Shown: positions 24,319 through 32,785 of the stretch, piece by piece
Layout of the letters: the number at the start of each line of letters is the position of its first letter
Position numbering within the stretch: the first letter of the stretch is position 1
Made by a program: the position numbers and the translations under genes
Origin: MH13 sp042140245
Lineage (GTDB): Bacteria > Pseudomonadota > Alphaproteobacteria > Rhizobiales > MH13
Direction of reading: 5' to 3'
NCBI RefSeq assembly: GCF_042140245.1
Contig: NZ_CP159483.1
Coordinates: 3,796,281-3,860,280, forward strand
DNA length: 64,000 bases
Notes under the pieces: model-generated
The model's database searches: none
What the model was told of the DNA's origin: nothing
Seen by the model: the letters and a program-made list of their open reading frames with translations, nothing else

Positions 24319-27300
24319 ATGGATCTTATCCGTTTTGCCATCGACCGCCCCATCGCCGTTGTTGCGACCGTCATCATGGCGATCCTCTTCGGTGGCTTGG
24401 CGCTCACCCGCATCCCTGTTCAGCTTGCACCCGATGTCAGCGCACCGGTGGTGACCATCACCACCAATTGGCCTGGCGCTGCGCCGATTGAAATCGAACG
24501 CGAGATCGTCAACCCGCAGGAAGAGGTTCTGCGCGGGCTGGAAGGCCTCGACATCATGACGTCCTCCTCGTCCACCGGGGAAGCAACGGTCACGCTGGAG
24601 TTCGCCATCGGTACCGATATGAGCCAGACATTGCTGCTGGTCTCCAACCGGCTGGACCGGGTGGGCAGTTATCCCGACGAGGCATCAGAGCCAACGCTCA
24701 ACACGTCGGGCGGCGATGACAGTCCTATTGCCTGGGTTCTGGTTCTTGCTGGCGAAGGCAACACGCAGTCACTGCCAACCTTTGGCGACTTCATCGAAGA
24801 CATCGTCAAAGACCGGTTGGAGCGCGTGGAAGGCGTTTCGGCGGTCAATGTGTTTGGCGGTGTGAGCCGCGAACTGCAAATCATCGTTGATCCGCAGCGC
24901 CTGGCGCGCTTTGGGCTAACGGTGCCAGAGGTGGTGAACCGGCTCCGCACGGAAAACATCTCGCTGTCAGCCGGGGACATCGAAGAAGGTAAGCGGCGCT
25001 ATGTTGTGCGCGCGGAAGGCAACCTCAACACCATCGAAGCGGTGGAGTCGGTGGTCCTGCGCTCGCAAGCTGACAATGGCTCGGCAGGCGGCTCTCTTGG
25101 CCGGGTGCTTATGGGCGATGTCGCGGAGGTGACCTTTGCCTATGAAGAGCCTGCTGTGCGGCTGCGTTTCAACGGTGATGCAGGTCTTGCTTTTAACGTT
25201 GTGCGTGAGCGCGGCGCCAATGTCATCGAGACGATGGAAGAGGTTCGCCGCACGCTCGACGAATTGGCCGCCGGACCGGTGGCCGACCAGAACCTGGTGC
25301 TTCAGCAAGTCTATGATGAGACCATCTACATTGAAGGCGCCATTGATCTGGTAACCCAGAACATATGGATCGGTGGCGGACTGGCCGCCCTGGTTCTACT
25401 GCTCTTTTTGCGGAGCCCACGCGCAACACTGGTGGTGTCACTGGCCATCCCTGTCTCCATCGTTGCGACCTTCGTGGTCATGGCGGCGACAGGGCGCACG
25501 CTGAACGTCATCTCTCTGGCGGGCATCGCCTTTGCTGTCGGCATGATCGTCGATGCGGCCATTGTTGTGTTGGAGAACATCTACAGGCTTCGCGAGACGG
25601 GCATGCCGCGCCGTGAAGCGGCCTATCGTGGTGCCAAGCAAGTGTGGGGCGCCATCTTGGTCTCGGCGCTGACCACCGTGCTGGTGTTCGTGCCGATCCT
25701 GGTGATGCAGCTTGAAGCGGGCCAGCTTTTCCGTGACATCGCGGTGGCAATCTCTGTGTCCGTGCTGTTGTCGCTTCTGGTGGCGGTGACGGTGATCCCT
25801 GCTCTTTCGAGCCGACTGTTGGCTGGCGGCCAACAAAAGATGCTGCCTCTACCCGGCATCGATCATTTCGGTCGTGGTTTTAAAGCGCTGGTGATGATGT
25901 ATGTGCGCGCCACGGTGCGCACCCGTGCGCTGGGCATCACGATGGTGACCCTGATCGCGGGCACAGCGATCACCGCCAGCGTGATGTTCCTGCCGCAGCT
26001 GGAATATCTGCCTGAGGGCAACCGAAACCTCGTGTTTGGTCTCATCATCCCACCGCCGGGTTACAATCTGGACACCACTGAGACCATTGCTGAGCGTATC
26101 GAACAGACTGCTCGCCCCATGTGGGAAGGTGCTCCGGCGCTTGAGCTGGAAGACGGTACACCGGTGATCGAGAACTTCTTCTTCGTGGCAACACCGGGCA
26201 ACAGCTTTGTTGGCGCGACAGCAATGGATGGCACACGGGCTGGCGATCTGATCCCGATCCTGTCGCGGCCAATCTTTGCCGAACCGGGCACCTTTGGCTT
26301 CATGACGCAACCGTCCTTGTTTGGTCAGGGTGTCGGTGGTGGCCGAACGATTGAACTCAATGTTTCAGGGCAAGACCTGGGACAAATTCTTGCGGTTGCC
26401 GGTCAAGCCGCCGGTATGGTTTCCGGCATTTTGCCGCGCTCTGAAGGCCACCAGTTCCGCCCTATTCCAGGCCTGGAACTCGGTGCTCCCGAAGTTCGGT
26501 TGATCCCTGACCGTTTGCGCCTTGCCGATGCCGGGCTTGATGCCGCCGCCCTGGCTGCGACCGTCGATGCGTACAATGACGGTTTGCGAGTCGCTGAGAT
26601 CACCGAGGGTGCGGACCGATTGAACCTAGTTCTGCTTGGCGATCGGTCCGCGCTCACCGGGCTTCGCACCCAAGATGTGGGCAGCTTTCCGGTTGTTACG
26701 CCATCAGGACAAATCATCTCAGTGTCGGCGCTCGCCGATGTTCAAGTGACAGCAGGTCCCACCGAAGTGCGTCACCGCGATCGCTTGCGCACCGTCACGC
26801 TGGAAGTGCGCCCGTCGGATGCTCTGCCATTGGAAACAGCGGTTGCGATGCTGGAAACCCAGGTGGTCGAGGCACTTGAAGCGCAGGGCCTGCCGCCTGG
26901 CATTCGATTGACCGTCTCCGGCACCGCCGATCAGCTGAGCCAGACCTGGGATGCCATTCAGATCAATCTGGTTGTGGCACTGCTCATCGTGTTCTTGGTG
27001 ATGGCGATCTTGTTTGAGAGCTTCATCCTGCCATTGGTGATCTTGGTGTCTGTGCCGGTGGCTGCCGCAGGGGGTGTTGGCGGACTGGCACTGCTCAACA
27101 CGTTCCAAGTGCAACCTCTTGATATGCTGACGCTGCTCGGCTTCATCATTCTCGTCGGCATCGTTGTGAACAACGCGATCCTGATCGTGCACCAGTCGCT
27201 GATCAATTTGCGTGAAGAGGGCATGCCGCCAATCGAGGCGATTGAAGAGGCCACACGTAACCGCATCCGTCCAATCTTCATGTCCACGCTCACCAGCATT

Positions 27301-27507
27301 ATGGGCATGATGCCACTGGTGGTTATCCCGGGCGAAGGGGCAGAGCTTTATCGCGGCCTGGGTGCGGTGGTGGTTGGCGGGCTTTCCATGTCAGCGTTTC
27401 TAACGCTGCTCACCGTGCCGCCGCTGCTGCGGCTTTGTTTGCGGGCGCCAGCTGATCAAGCCGATCAGGTTGCACCTCAAAGGTCCATGCCAGCACCTGC
27501 CGAGTAA
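24319..27507 (+). CDS. RND efflux pump, inner-membrane permease subunit
   Basis: 1062 residues, the full length for this class. TM1 is FAIDRPIAVVATVIMAILF; two large periplasmic loops lie at about 30-340 and 560-870; 12 membrane helices are expected. In TM4 the segment reads GMIVDAAIVVLEN, so only one of the two aspartates of AcrB is present, and in TM10 GIVVNNAILIVHQ has Asn where AcrB has the relay lysine. This residue pattern occurs in several RND subclasses and suggests a somewhat different proton path. The substrate is unknown. An intrinsic terminator follows. Confidence 0.9.
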   Translation: MDLIRFAIDRPIAVVATVIMAILFGGLALTRIPVQLAPDVSAPVVTITTNWPGAAPIEIEREIVNPQEEVLRGLEGLDIMTSSSSTGEATVTLEFAIGTDMSQTLLLVSNRLDRVGSYPDEASEPTLNTSGGDDSPIAWVLVLAGEGNTQSLPTFGDFIEDIVKDRLERVEGVSAVNVFGGVSRELQIIVDPQRLARFGLTVPEVVNRLRTENISLSAGDIEEGKRRYVVRAEGNLNTIEAVESVVLRSQADNGSAGGSLGRVLMGDVAEVTFAYEEPAVRLRFNGDAGLAFNVVRERGANVIETMEEVRRTLDELAAGPVADQNLVLQQVYDETIYIEGAIDLVTQNIWIGGGLAALVLLLFLRSPRATLVVSLAIPVSIVATFVVMAATGRTLNVISLAGIAFAVGMIVDAAIVVLENIYRLRETGMPRREAAYRGAKQVWGAILVSALTTVLVFVPILVMQLEAGQLFRDIAVAISVSVLLSLLVAVTVIPALSSRLLAGGQQKMLPLPGIDHFGRGFKALVMMYVRATVRTRALGITMVTLIAGTAITASVMFLPQLEYLPEGNRNLVFGLIIPPPGYNLDTTETIAERIEQTARPMWEGAPALELEDGTPVIENFFFVATPGNSFVGATAMDGTRAGDLIPILSRPIFAEPGTFGFMTQPSLFGQGVGGGRTIELNVSGQDLGQILAVAGQAAGMVSGILPRSEGHQFRPIPGLELGAPEVRLIPDRLRLADAGLDAAALAATVDAYNDGLRVAEITEGADRLNLVLLGDRSALTGLRTQDVGSFPVVTPSGQIISVSALADVQVTAGPTEVRHRDRLRTVTLEVRPSDALPLETAVAMLETQVVEALEAQGLPPGIRLTVSGTADQLSQTWDAIQINLVVALLIVFLVMAILFESFILPLVILVSVPVAAAGGVGGLALLNTFQVQPLDMLTLLGFIILVGIVVNNAILIVHQSLINLREEGMPPIEAIEEATRNRIRPIFMSTLTSIMGMMPLVVIPGEGAELYRGLGAVVVGGLSMSAFLTLLTVPPLLRLCLRAPADQADQVAPQRSMPAPAE

Positions 27508-27526
27508 GCAGAACAGGGGCCATGTG

Positions 27527-27567
27527 ATGCTCGGGGCGAAACACAGCCGCCCCGAGCATTCGTTTTT
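27527..27567 (+). terminator. Intrinsic terminator of the RND operon
   Basis: A 12-bp perfect stem, ATGCTCGGGGCG (27527-27538) with CGCCCCGAGCAT (27548-27559), nine-base loop, followed by TCGTTTTT. The T-run overlaps the stop codon of the convergent symporter gene. Confidence 0.8.
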
Positions 27568-29119
27568 AGTGTTTGAACTTCTTGATTTCGCCAGACTTGA
27601 GGCGAGCGGAGTAGGATTCCAGTTCCTTCTTCACCACCTTCATCAGGAAGTAGAGGGCGAAGATGTTCACCACAGCCATCGCGAAGATCGCCGCATCAGA
27701 GAAGTCGATGACCGGACCAAGGCTGGCTGCTGCACCGATGACGATGAACACACAGAAGATGAGCTTGAAGATCAACTCGGTCGTTTTGCCTTCACCGAAC
27801 AGGTAGGTCCACGCCTTCAGGCCATAGTAGGACCAGGAGATCATGGTGGAGAAAGCAAACAGGACAACTGCAATCGCAAGCACGAATGGGAACCAGCTGA
27901 TCGCCGATCCAAAGGCTGCCGACGTTAGAGCAACGCCAGAGTTTCCATCAACTGTTGCCACCGATGTACCAGCTTCGTTGAGAACGTAGAGTCCAGTTTC
28001 TGGATCCGTGATCAGTTGCTGTGAGATGATGATGACAAGCGCCGTCATCGTGCAGATGACAACCGTGTCGATCAACGGCTCAAGCAGAGACACGAAGCCT
28101 TCGGTGATCGGCTCTTTGGTGCGCACCGCCGAGTGGGCAATAGCGGCAGAACCGACGCCAGCTTCATTGGAGAAGGCAGCACGTTTGAAGCCCTGGATCA
28201 GCGCTCCAACAAAGCCACCTGCAACACCAAGACCGGTGAAGGCACCTTCAAAGATCTGGCCGAAAGCCCAACCAATCAGATCATAGTTCACGATCAAGAT
28301 GATCAGCGCTGCACCGACATACATGATGCCCATGAACGGTACGACTTTCTCGGTCACGTTGGCGATGGATTTGATACCGCCAACAATCACGGCGAAGACC
28401 ACACCCGCAAACACCAGACCAGTGATCCAACCTGGATAGTCACCAACGATGCCAGAGATCTGTGCGTGAGCTTGGTTGGCTTGGAACATGTTGCCCCCAC
28501 CAAGTGCGCCCAGAATACAGAAGATCGAGAACAGGATGGCCAGGAACTTACCGCCAGGCAGCCCCAGCTCTTTGAAGCCCTTGGACATGTAGTACATCGG
28601 ACCGCCGGAGACGGTGCCATCTTCGTACTCGTTGCGGTACTTCACGCCCAGCGTACACTCGGTGAACTTGGACGCCATGCCGAGCAGGCCGGCCAAGATC
28701 ATCCAGAACGTTGCGCCTGGTCCGCCAATACCGACGGCAACGGCTACACCAGCGATGTTACCAAGGCCAACCGTGCCGGAAAGCGCGGTTGCGAGCGCCT
28801 GAAAGTGGCTAACTTCACCGGCATCATTGGGATCAGAATAGTCGCCCTTCACCAGCGAAATGGAGTGCGAGAAAAACCGTAGCTGAACAAAGCCAAAATA
28901 GAGGGTGAAAATGGTGGCGGCGATCACCAACCACATCACAATCCAAGGAAAAGACGTGCCGGGGAACGGCGCAAAGATCAGGCTCACAAAAGGGCCTGTG
29001 GTGGTTGCAAAGATTTCATTGACCCGTTGGTCCAAGCTCATGGATTCTTGTGCAAGAACCGGGTTCGAAAAGAGTGTTGCCAGCAGAAAGGCCAGCCATG
29101 CTTTGAGAGTAAATTTCAT
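27566..29119 (-). CDS. Alanine/glycine:cation symporter (AGCS family)
   Basis: 517 residues. It begins with a signal-like hydrophobic segment (about 1-24) and a periplasmic stretch, unusual against the shorter Bacillus members, then about ten membrane helices. Family signatures are visible: GLGNIAGVAVAVGIGGPGA near 125, ASKFTECTLGVKYR near 150, GFKRAAFSNEAGVGSAAIAH near 310 and WSYYGLKAWTYLFG near 430. These proteins import alanine or glycine with sodium ions. AAGGGG precedes ATG 29119. It is 12 bp after the universal-stress gene, on the same transcript, and divergent from an Lrp-type regulator, which fits amino-acid control. Confidence 0.9.
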   Translation of the reverse strand: MKFTLKAWLAFLLATLFSNPVLAQESMSLDQRVNEIFATTTGPFVSLIFAPFPGTSFPWIVMWLVIAATIFTLYFGFVQLRFFSHSISLVKGDYSDPNDAGEVSHFQALATALSGTVGLGNIAGVAVAVGIGGPGATFWMILAGLLGMASKFTECTLGVKYRNEYEDGTVSGGPMYYMSKGFKELGLPGGKFLAILFSIFCILGALGGGNMFQANQAHAQISGIVGDYPGWITGLVFAGVVFAVIVGGIKSIANVTEKVVPFMGIMYVGAALIILIVNYDLIGWAFGQIFEGAFTGLGVAGGFVGALIQGFKRAAFSNEAGVGSAAIAHSAVRTKEPITEGFVSLLEPLIDTVVICTMTALVIIISQQLITDPETGLYVLNEAGTSVATVDGNSGVALTSAAFGSAISWFPFVLAIAVVLFAFSTMISWSYYGLKAWTYLFGEGKTTELIFKLIFCVFIVIGAAASLGPVIDFSDAAIFAMAVVNIFALYFLMKVVKKELESYSARLKSGEIKKFKH

Positions 29120-29131
29120 GGTTCTAACCCC

Positions 29132-29569
29132 TTAGCCAACGACCGTGACAGGCATGCTTGCATGCATGACAAGGTTGCTGGTTGAACTGCCGAAGATACG
29201 TTTGGCAAAGCCACCATCTGATGCGCGACCGACCACGATCTGATCAGCTTTTTGTTCCATCGCGATGGTGTTGAGTGTGTCGGCAACGTCGCCATGGCGG
29301 ACAATCCCGTTGGCGGTGAAACCATCATCGCTGAGCTGCTTGACGGCCGGATCGACCACCCGCTCATGGGCGATTTTCAGCTCCTCCTCGCGGCGCTTGT
29401 GGCGCTGGGCGTTTTCTTCAGCTGTTTGAAAGGTGAAGGGCGACCATTCGATCACATAGACCACGACCAATTCGCAGTCCCCGATAAGTTTGGCCAAGCG
29501 TTCGGCGTAGGATAGCGCTCTGCTACCTGAACCGGCGCCATCAAGGCCGACAATTATTTTGGTGGGCAT
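29132..29569 (-). CDS. Universal stress protein, UspA family
   Basis: 145 residues. KIIVGLDGAGSGSRALSYA at the start and IVVGRASDGGFAKRIFGSST near the end give the nucleotide-binding pattern G-2x-G-9x-G(S/T) of ATP-binding UspA proteins; it ends MPVTVVG. ATG 29569 follows GGGAGG. As first gene of a unit with the AGCS symporter it may modulate that transporter or respond to the same signal; pairing of Usp proteins with transporters is known, but here it is inferred. Confidence 0.88.
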   Translation of the reverse strand: MPTKIIVGLDGAGSGSRALSYAERLAKLIGDCELVVVYVIEWSPFTFQTAEENAQRHKRREEELKIAHERVVDPAVKQLSDDGFTANGIVRHGDVADTLNTIAMEQKADQIVVGRASDGGFAKRIFGSSTSNLVMHASMPVTVVG

Positions 29570-29761
29570 AACCACCTCCCTGTTTATCATTGTGGCGAGG
29601 ATCAGCGTCTCGCCGGAATGAGGTCCGCACAACCCCATACAGCGTAGGTAGTGCCCCCCATGGGCAAGTATCAGTCATTTTCACTAGGAATATCGAACAT
29701 TATAAATGTTTCTTTGGGTAAAGTTCTTGTTTTAGCAGGTATTTTTAGATATTTTTCCTAG

Positions 29762-30232
29762 ATGGATAGGGAATTAGACAAAATCGATAAACGCATTCTC
29801 GACGAACTCCAGGCGGATGGACGGCTGTCGATTGTTGAATTGGCCTCCAGGGTGCATCTTTCCAACACGCCCTGTACCGAGCGGATTCGCCGTCTTGAGA
29901 GTGCCGGCTACATCAAGAAATACGCTGCTGTCGTTGATCCCATACGACTGGGCTATGACCACCTGGTGGTCGTCCAAATCACCATGGCGGTTACGTCCGA
30001 CAACCATTTGGAGGAGTTCAACCGCGCTGTGCAGCAGGTGAAAGAGGTTGAATCCTGCCTCATGATCGCGGGCTCATTTGACTATGTTCTTCGAGTGCGT
30101 ACACGCGATATGGCGCACTTTCGCGAAGTTCTAGGCGAGCAGATCAGTCGTCTGCCCGGCATCCGCCAAACCAATTCCTTCGCTGTGATGCAGGTTGTGA
30201 AAGACGAACGCGAGTTTCGTGTTGGGGACTAG
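29762..30232 (+). CDS. Lrp/AsnC-family transcriptional regulator
   Basis: 156 residues. It starts MDRELDKIDKRILDELQADG, followed by the helix-turn-helix LSIVELASRVHLSNTPCTER and a RAM domain with LVVVQITMAVTS, VESCLMIAGSFDYVLRVRTR and the C-terminal IRQTNSFAVMQVVK. It is divergent from uspA and the alanine symporter across 192 bp of AT-rich DNA and probably controls them in response to an amino acid such as alanine. No ribosome binding site is visible just before ATG. Confidence 0.88.
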   Translation: MDRELDKIDKRILDELQADGRLSIVELASRVHLSNTPCTERIRRLESAGYIKKYAAVVDPIRLGYDHLVVVQITMAVTSDNHLEEFNRAVQQVKEVESCLMIAGSFDYVLRVRTRDMAHFREVLGEQISRLPGIRQTNSFAVMQVVKDEREFRVGD

Positions 30233-30286
30233 GCCGATGCAAACTCGGATGCTCTGACACCGGTCATGTCTTGGTCCTAAGGCGCC

Positions 30287-31195
30287 CTACGCCATGCCCG
30301 GGATCATTGGCTTGGCGTTGGTGAGCGTCTCAATGGCATAAACCGATGTGCACGCGGTGATGAAAAGCGTGCGCCCGCCACGTCCGCCAAAGCAGAAGTT
30401 GGTCGACTTCTCGGGCGTTGCGATCTTGCCCAAAAACGCTCCCTCCGGCGAGAGCACATGCACGCCGCCAGGTCCGTTGCAGAAGATCCGGTTGTCGAGG
30501 TCCACCTTCATGCCATCAGGAACACCCTCGCCCTCGCCAGAAATCGTTGCCCAGACACCTCCACCGGTTAGGTTGCCGTCATCATCGACCTCAAAACGCC
30601 GGATCGTTGGACCCCAGCTGTCGTTTACAAAAAGCTGAGTCTCATCGTTGGAAAGGCAAAGCCCGTTGGGCTGGAGAAAATCATCGCACACCAGTGTTAG
30701 ATGCCCATCAGGGTCGAGCCGGTAGACGCCTTGCACAGGATTGTCTTGTTCGCGCAGAAGACCAAGATCCTCGCGCGTGCGCCCAAAGCTTGGATCGGTG
30801 AACCAAATGCGGCCTTTGCTGTCGCAGATCACATCATTGGGTGAATTGAGTTCTTTGCCACAATGGTGAGACGCGAGCACGCTAACGCGTTTGCCGCCAT
30901 GATCATGGATGACCAAGTGCGAAGAGGCGTGCTCGCATGTGATGATGCGTCCCTCGCGGTCGAAACAATTGCCATTGGCCTGGTTGGATGGATGGCGGAA
31001 GGTTTTCAGACCGTCTGCCTCATTCCATCTGTATTGAATGCTTTCGGCAATGTCGGAGAAGACCAACCAGTCTTCGCGCGGATGCCAGATCGGCCCTTCG
31101 GTGAACGTAAAGCCGCCAGCTACTTTGCTGATAGTCGCCCCCTCCGCGATAACGCCATCGATAGGAAGCTGCGTTACGCTGCTGGCATCCGCCAT
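30287..31195 (-). CDS. SMP-30/gluconolactonase family protein
   Basis: 302 residues forming a six-bladed beta-propeller. Metal-site residues are visible: Glu in FTEGPIWHPRE, Asn in LNSPNDVICDSKGRIWFTD, Asn in FLQPNGLCLSND and Asp in VPDGMKVDLDNRI. Family members hydrolyse sugar lactones (gluconolactone, xylonolactone, arabinolactone) with a divalent metal. ATG 31195 follows GGAG 8 bases upstream; a longer reading frame to 31252 lacks one. It stands alone on the minus strand next to an old yellow enzyme. The lactone substrate is unknown. Confidence 0.85.
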   Translation of the reverse strand: MADASSVTQLPIDGVIAEGATISKVAGGFTFTEGPIWHPREDWLVFSDIAESIQYRWNEADGLKTFRHPSNQANGNCFDREGRIITCEHASSHLVIHDHGGKRVSVLASHHCGKELNSPNDVICDSKGRIWFTDPSFGRTREDLGLLREQDNPVQGVYRLDPDGHLTLVCDDFLQPNGLCLSNDETQLFVNDSWGPTIRRFEVDDDGNLTGGGVWATISGEGEGVPDGMKVDLDNRIFCNGPGGVHVLSPEGAFLGKIATPEKSTNFCFGGRGGRTLFITACTSVYAIETLTNAKPMIPGMA

Positions 31196-31296
31196 CAAAT
31201 GATCTCCATCCCAGTTTCTTCGGTGAGCACAAGTCAACACTGCGCCAAACACAAGGCTTGGTGAAGCGAGCCTGTCAACACACCGTCGATGGGAGC

Positions 31297-32403
31297 CTAG
31301 CTGGAAATCCGCAGGTAGAAAGCATAGAGCTGCGGCAGGATTGAAGCTGGGTCCTCAAGGCCGAGTTCACGCGCAGCGCGGTATGGCCAGTTGGGATCGC
31401 GTAGGAACTCGCGTGCCATGGCCACAAGGTCCGCGCGCCCTTCCGCCACGATTGCATTGGCGTGAACAGGCTCTGTGATGGCGCCGACGGCCAAGGTTGG
31501 CAGGCCGGTCTCGTGTCGGATCCGATCAGCGTAGGGCACCTGAAAGCCTGGCTCAGGCTTTTGTGCAGCCAATCGCTGACCGCTGGGAAGGCCGCCACCC
31601 GAACAGTCCATCAAATCGACACCCACCTTTTTCAGTTCAGCCACCAACGCGACCGTGTCGTCCAGCGTGAGCGCACCACCTTCACTGTCAACGCAAGACG
31701 CGCGGTAGAGGACAGGTGTTCCATCTGGAACCGATGCTCGGACAGCACGTGCGACCTCAATCGGCAAGCGCATGCGGCCAGCCAGATCGCCGCCATAGGC
31801 GTCGTTGCGGCGGTTGGACCAAGGCGACATGAAGCTGTGTAGAAGATAGCCATGCGCGCCATGGATCTCGACCCCATCGAACCCGGCAGCGAGTGCACGC
31901 CGTGCGGCGGCAGCGAAAGCGTCAACAAGGGCCGGGAACTCATCCACCTCAAGAGCCCGAGGAACAGGCCAGCCCTCACGCGCCGGGATGGCTGACGGCG
32001 CCACGGTTTGCCAGGGCGCTTCGTCCGACCCACTATCGAGAGGACCAGCCCCGTCCCAAGGACGTTTGGTCGACGCCTTAGGGCCGGCATGACCGATCTG
32101 GAGGAAGATCGGGATGCTCTGGCGGCGATAAAGCGCGGTAACGCGAGCCCAGGCCGTCACCTGATCATCGCGGTACATCCCCGTGCATCCCGGGCTGATG
32201 CGGCCTTCGCGGGTGACGCCCGTTGCCTCGGCAATTGCACCACCGAGGCCGGAGGCTGCGTAGCGCCCATGGTGGGCAACATGCCAGTCGTTCGGCGCGC
32301 CATCGTCGGCTTGGTATTGGCACATCGGCGCAAGCATGATGCGGTTGGCAAAGGTGACACCGCGCAAACTGAACGGGGTAAAAAGCGGCGGCAGTGAATT
32401 CAT
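31297..32403 (-). CDS. NADH:flavin oxidoreductase, old yellow enzyme family (YqjM-like)
   Basis: 368 residues, a TIM barrel binding FMN. LAPMCQYQADDG holds the cysteine typical of YqjM/XenA-type enzymes, IFLQIGHAGPKAS the flavin- and substrate-contact region, GVEIHGAHGYLLHSFMSP the HGAHGYL signature, NRRNDAYGGDLAGRMRLP the following conserved stretch, and VAMAREFLRDPNWP the phosphate-binding end. It reduces activated C=C bonds with NAD(P)H. ATG 32403 follows GGAG. It is divergent from the peptide-transport operon; no partner is evident. Confidence 0.88.
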   Translation of the reverse strand: MNSLPPLFTPFSLRGVTFANRIMLAPMCQYQADDGAPNDWHVAHHGRYAASGLGGAIAEATGVTREGRISPGCTGMYRDDQVTAWARVTALYRRQSIPIFLQIGHAGPKASTKRPWDGAGPLDSGSDEAPWQTVAPSAIPAREGWPVPRALEVDEFPALVDAFAAAARRALAAGFDGVEIHGAHGYLLHSFMSPWSNRRNDAYGGDLAGRMRLPIEVARAVRASVPDGTPVLYRASCVDSEGGALTLDDTVALVAELKKVGVDLMDCSGGGLPSGQRLAAQKPEPGFQVPYADRIRHETGLPTLAVGAITEPVHANAIVAEGRADLVAMAREFLRDPNWPYRAARELGLEDPASILPQLYAFYLRISS

Positions 32404-32785
32404 GTCAGGCCGTCTCCGTGATGATGATGGTTGGTCGTCGCAATCGAAGCGCCGCAAAATCGTCCCGCCCGCGCCGAGTCGACGTCGGATTTTTTCAACG
32501 AAAGTGTGTCAAAGTGACGCATGTAAAATGACCCTGGATCGGTGGGCGGATCACCGCGCAAAGCGTTCGCATTACGAACAAAAGTTGTTATAACGAACAT
32601 ACAACGTCTTCTCCTAAGTCGGGCGTTTTGTCGTTCTTGTGCTCGGACGCTCTGAGAAATCCGTGGACAGGAAAGGCATGGCGTGACTAAAATTTTTTAA
32701 CTGGGGTTTAAAAATTTCACAACGGCCTGGGTTGCTGCTGCAGCGATGACGCTGGTCCGATCCCATGGCAATAAGGAGGAAAGTC
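32404..32785. other. 382-bp divergent intergenic region
   Basis: This gap between the old yellow enzyme and the peptide ABC operon holds no gene I can support. It has an AT-rich control-like stretch at 32570-32610 with the perfect palindrome GTTATAAC (32587-32594) flanked by two ACGAAC repeats, and an AT-rich inverted repeat around 32690-32717 (AAATTTTTTAA and TTTAAAAATTT). Either could bind a regulator, for example the XRE/cupin protein at 39689. AGGAGG sits at the right end. Confidence 0.4.
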
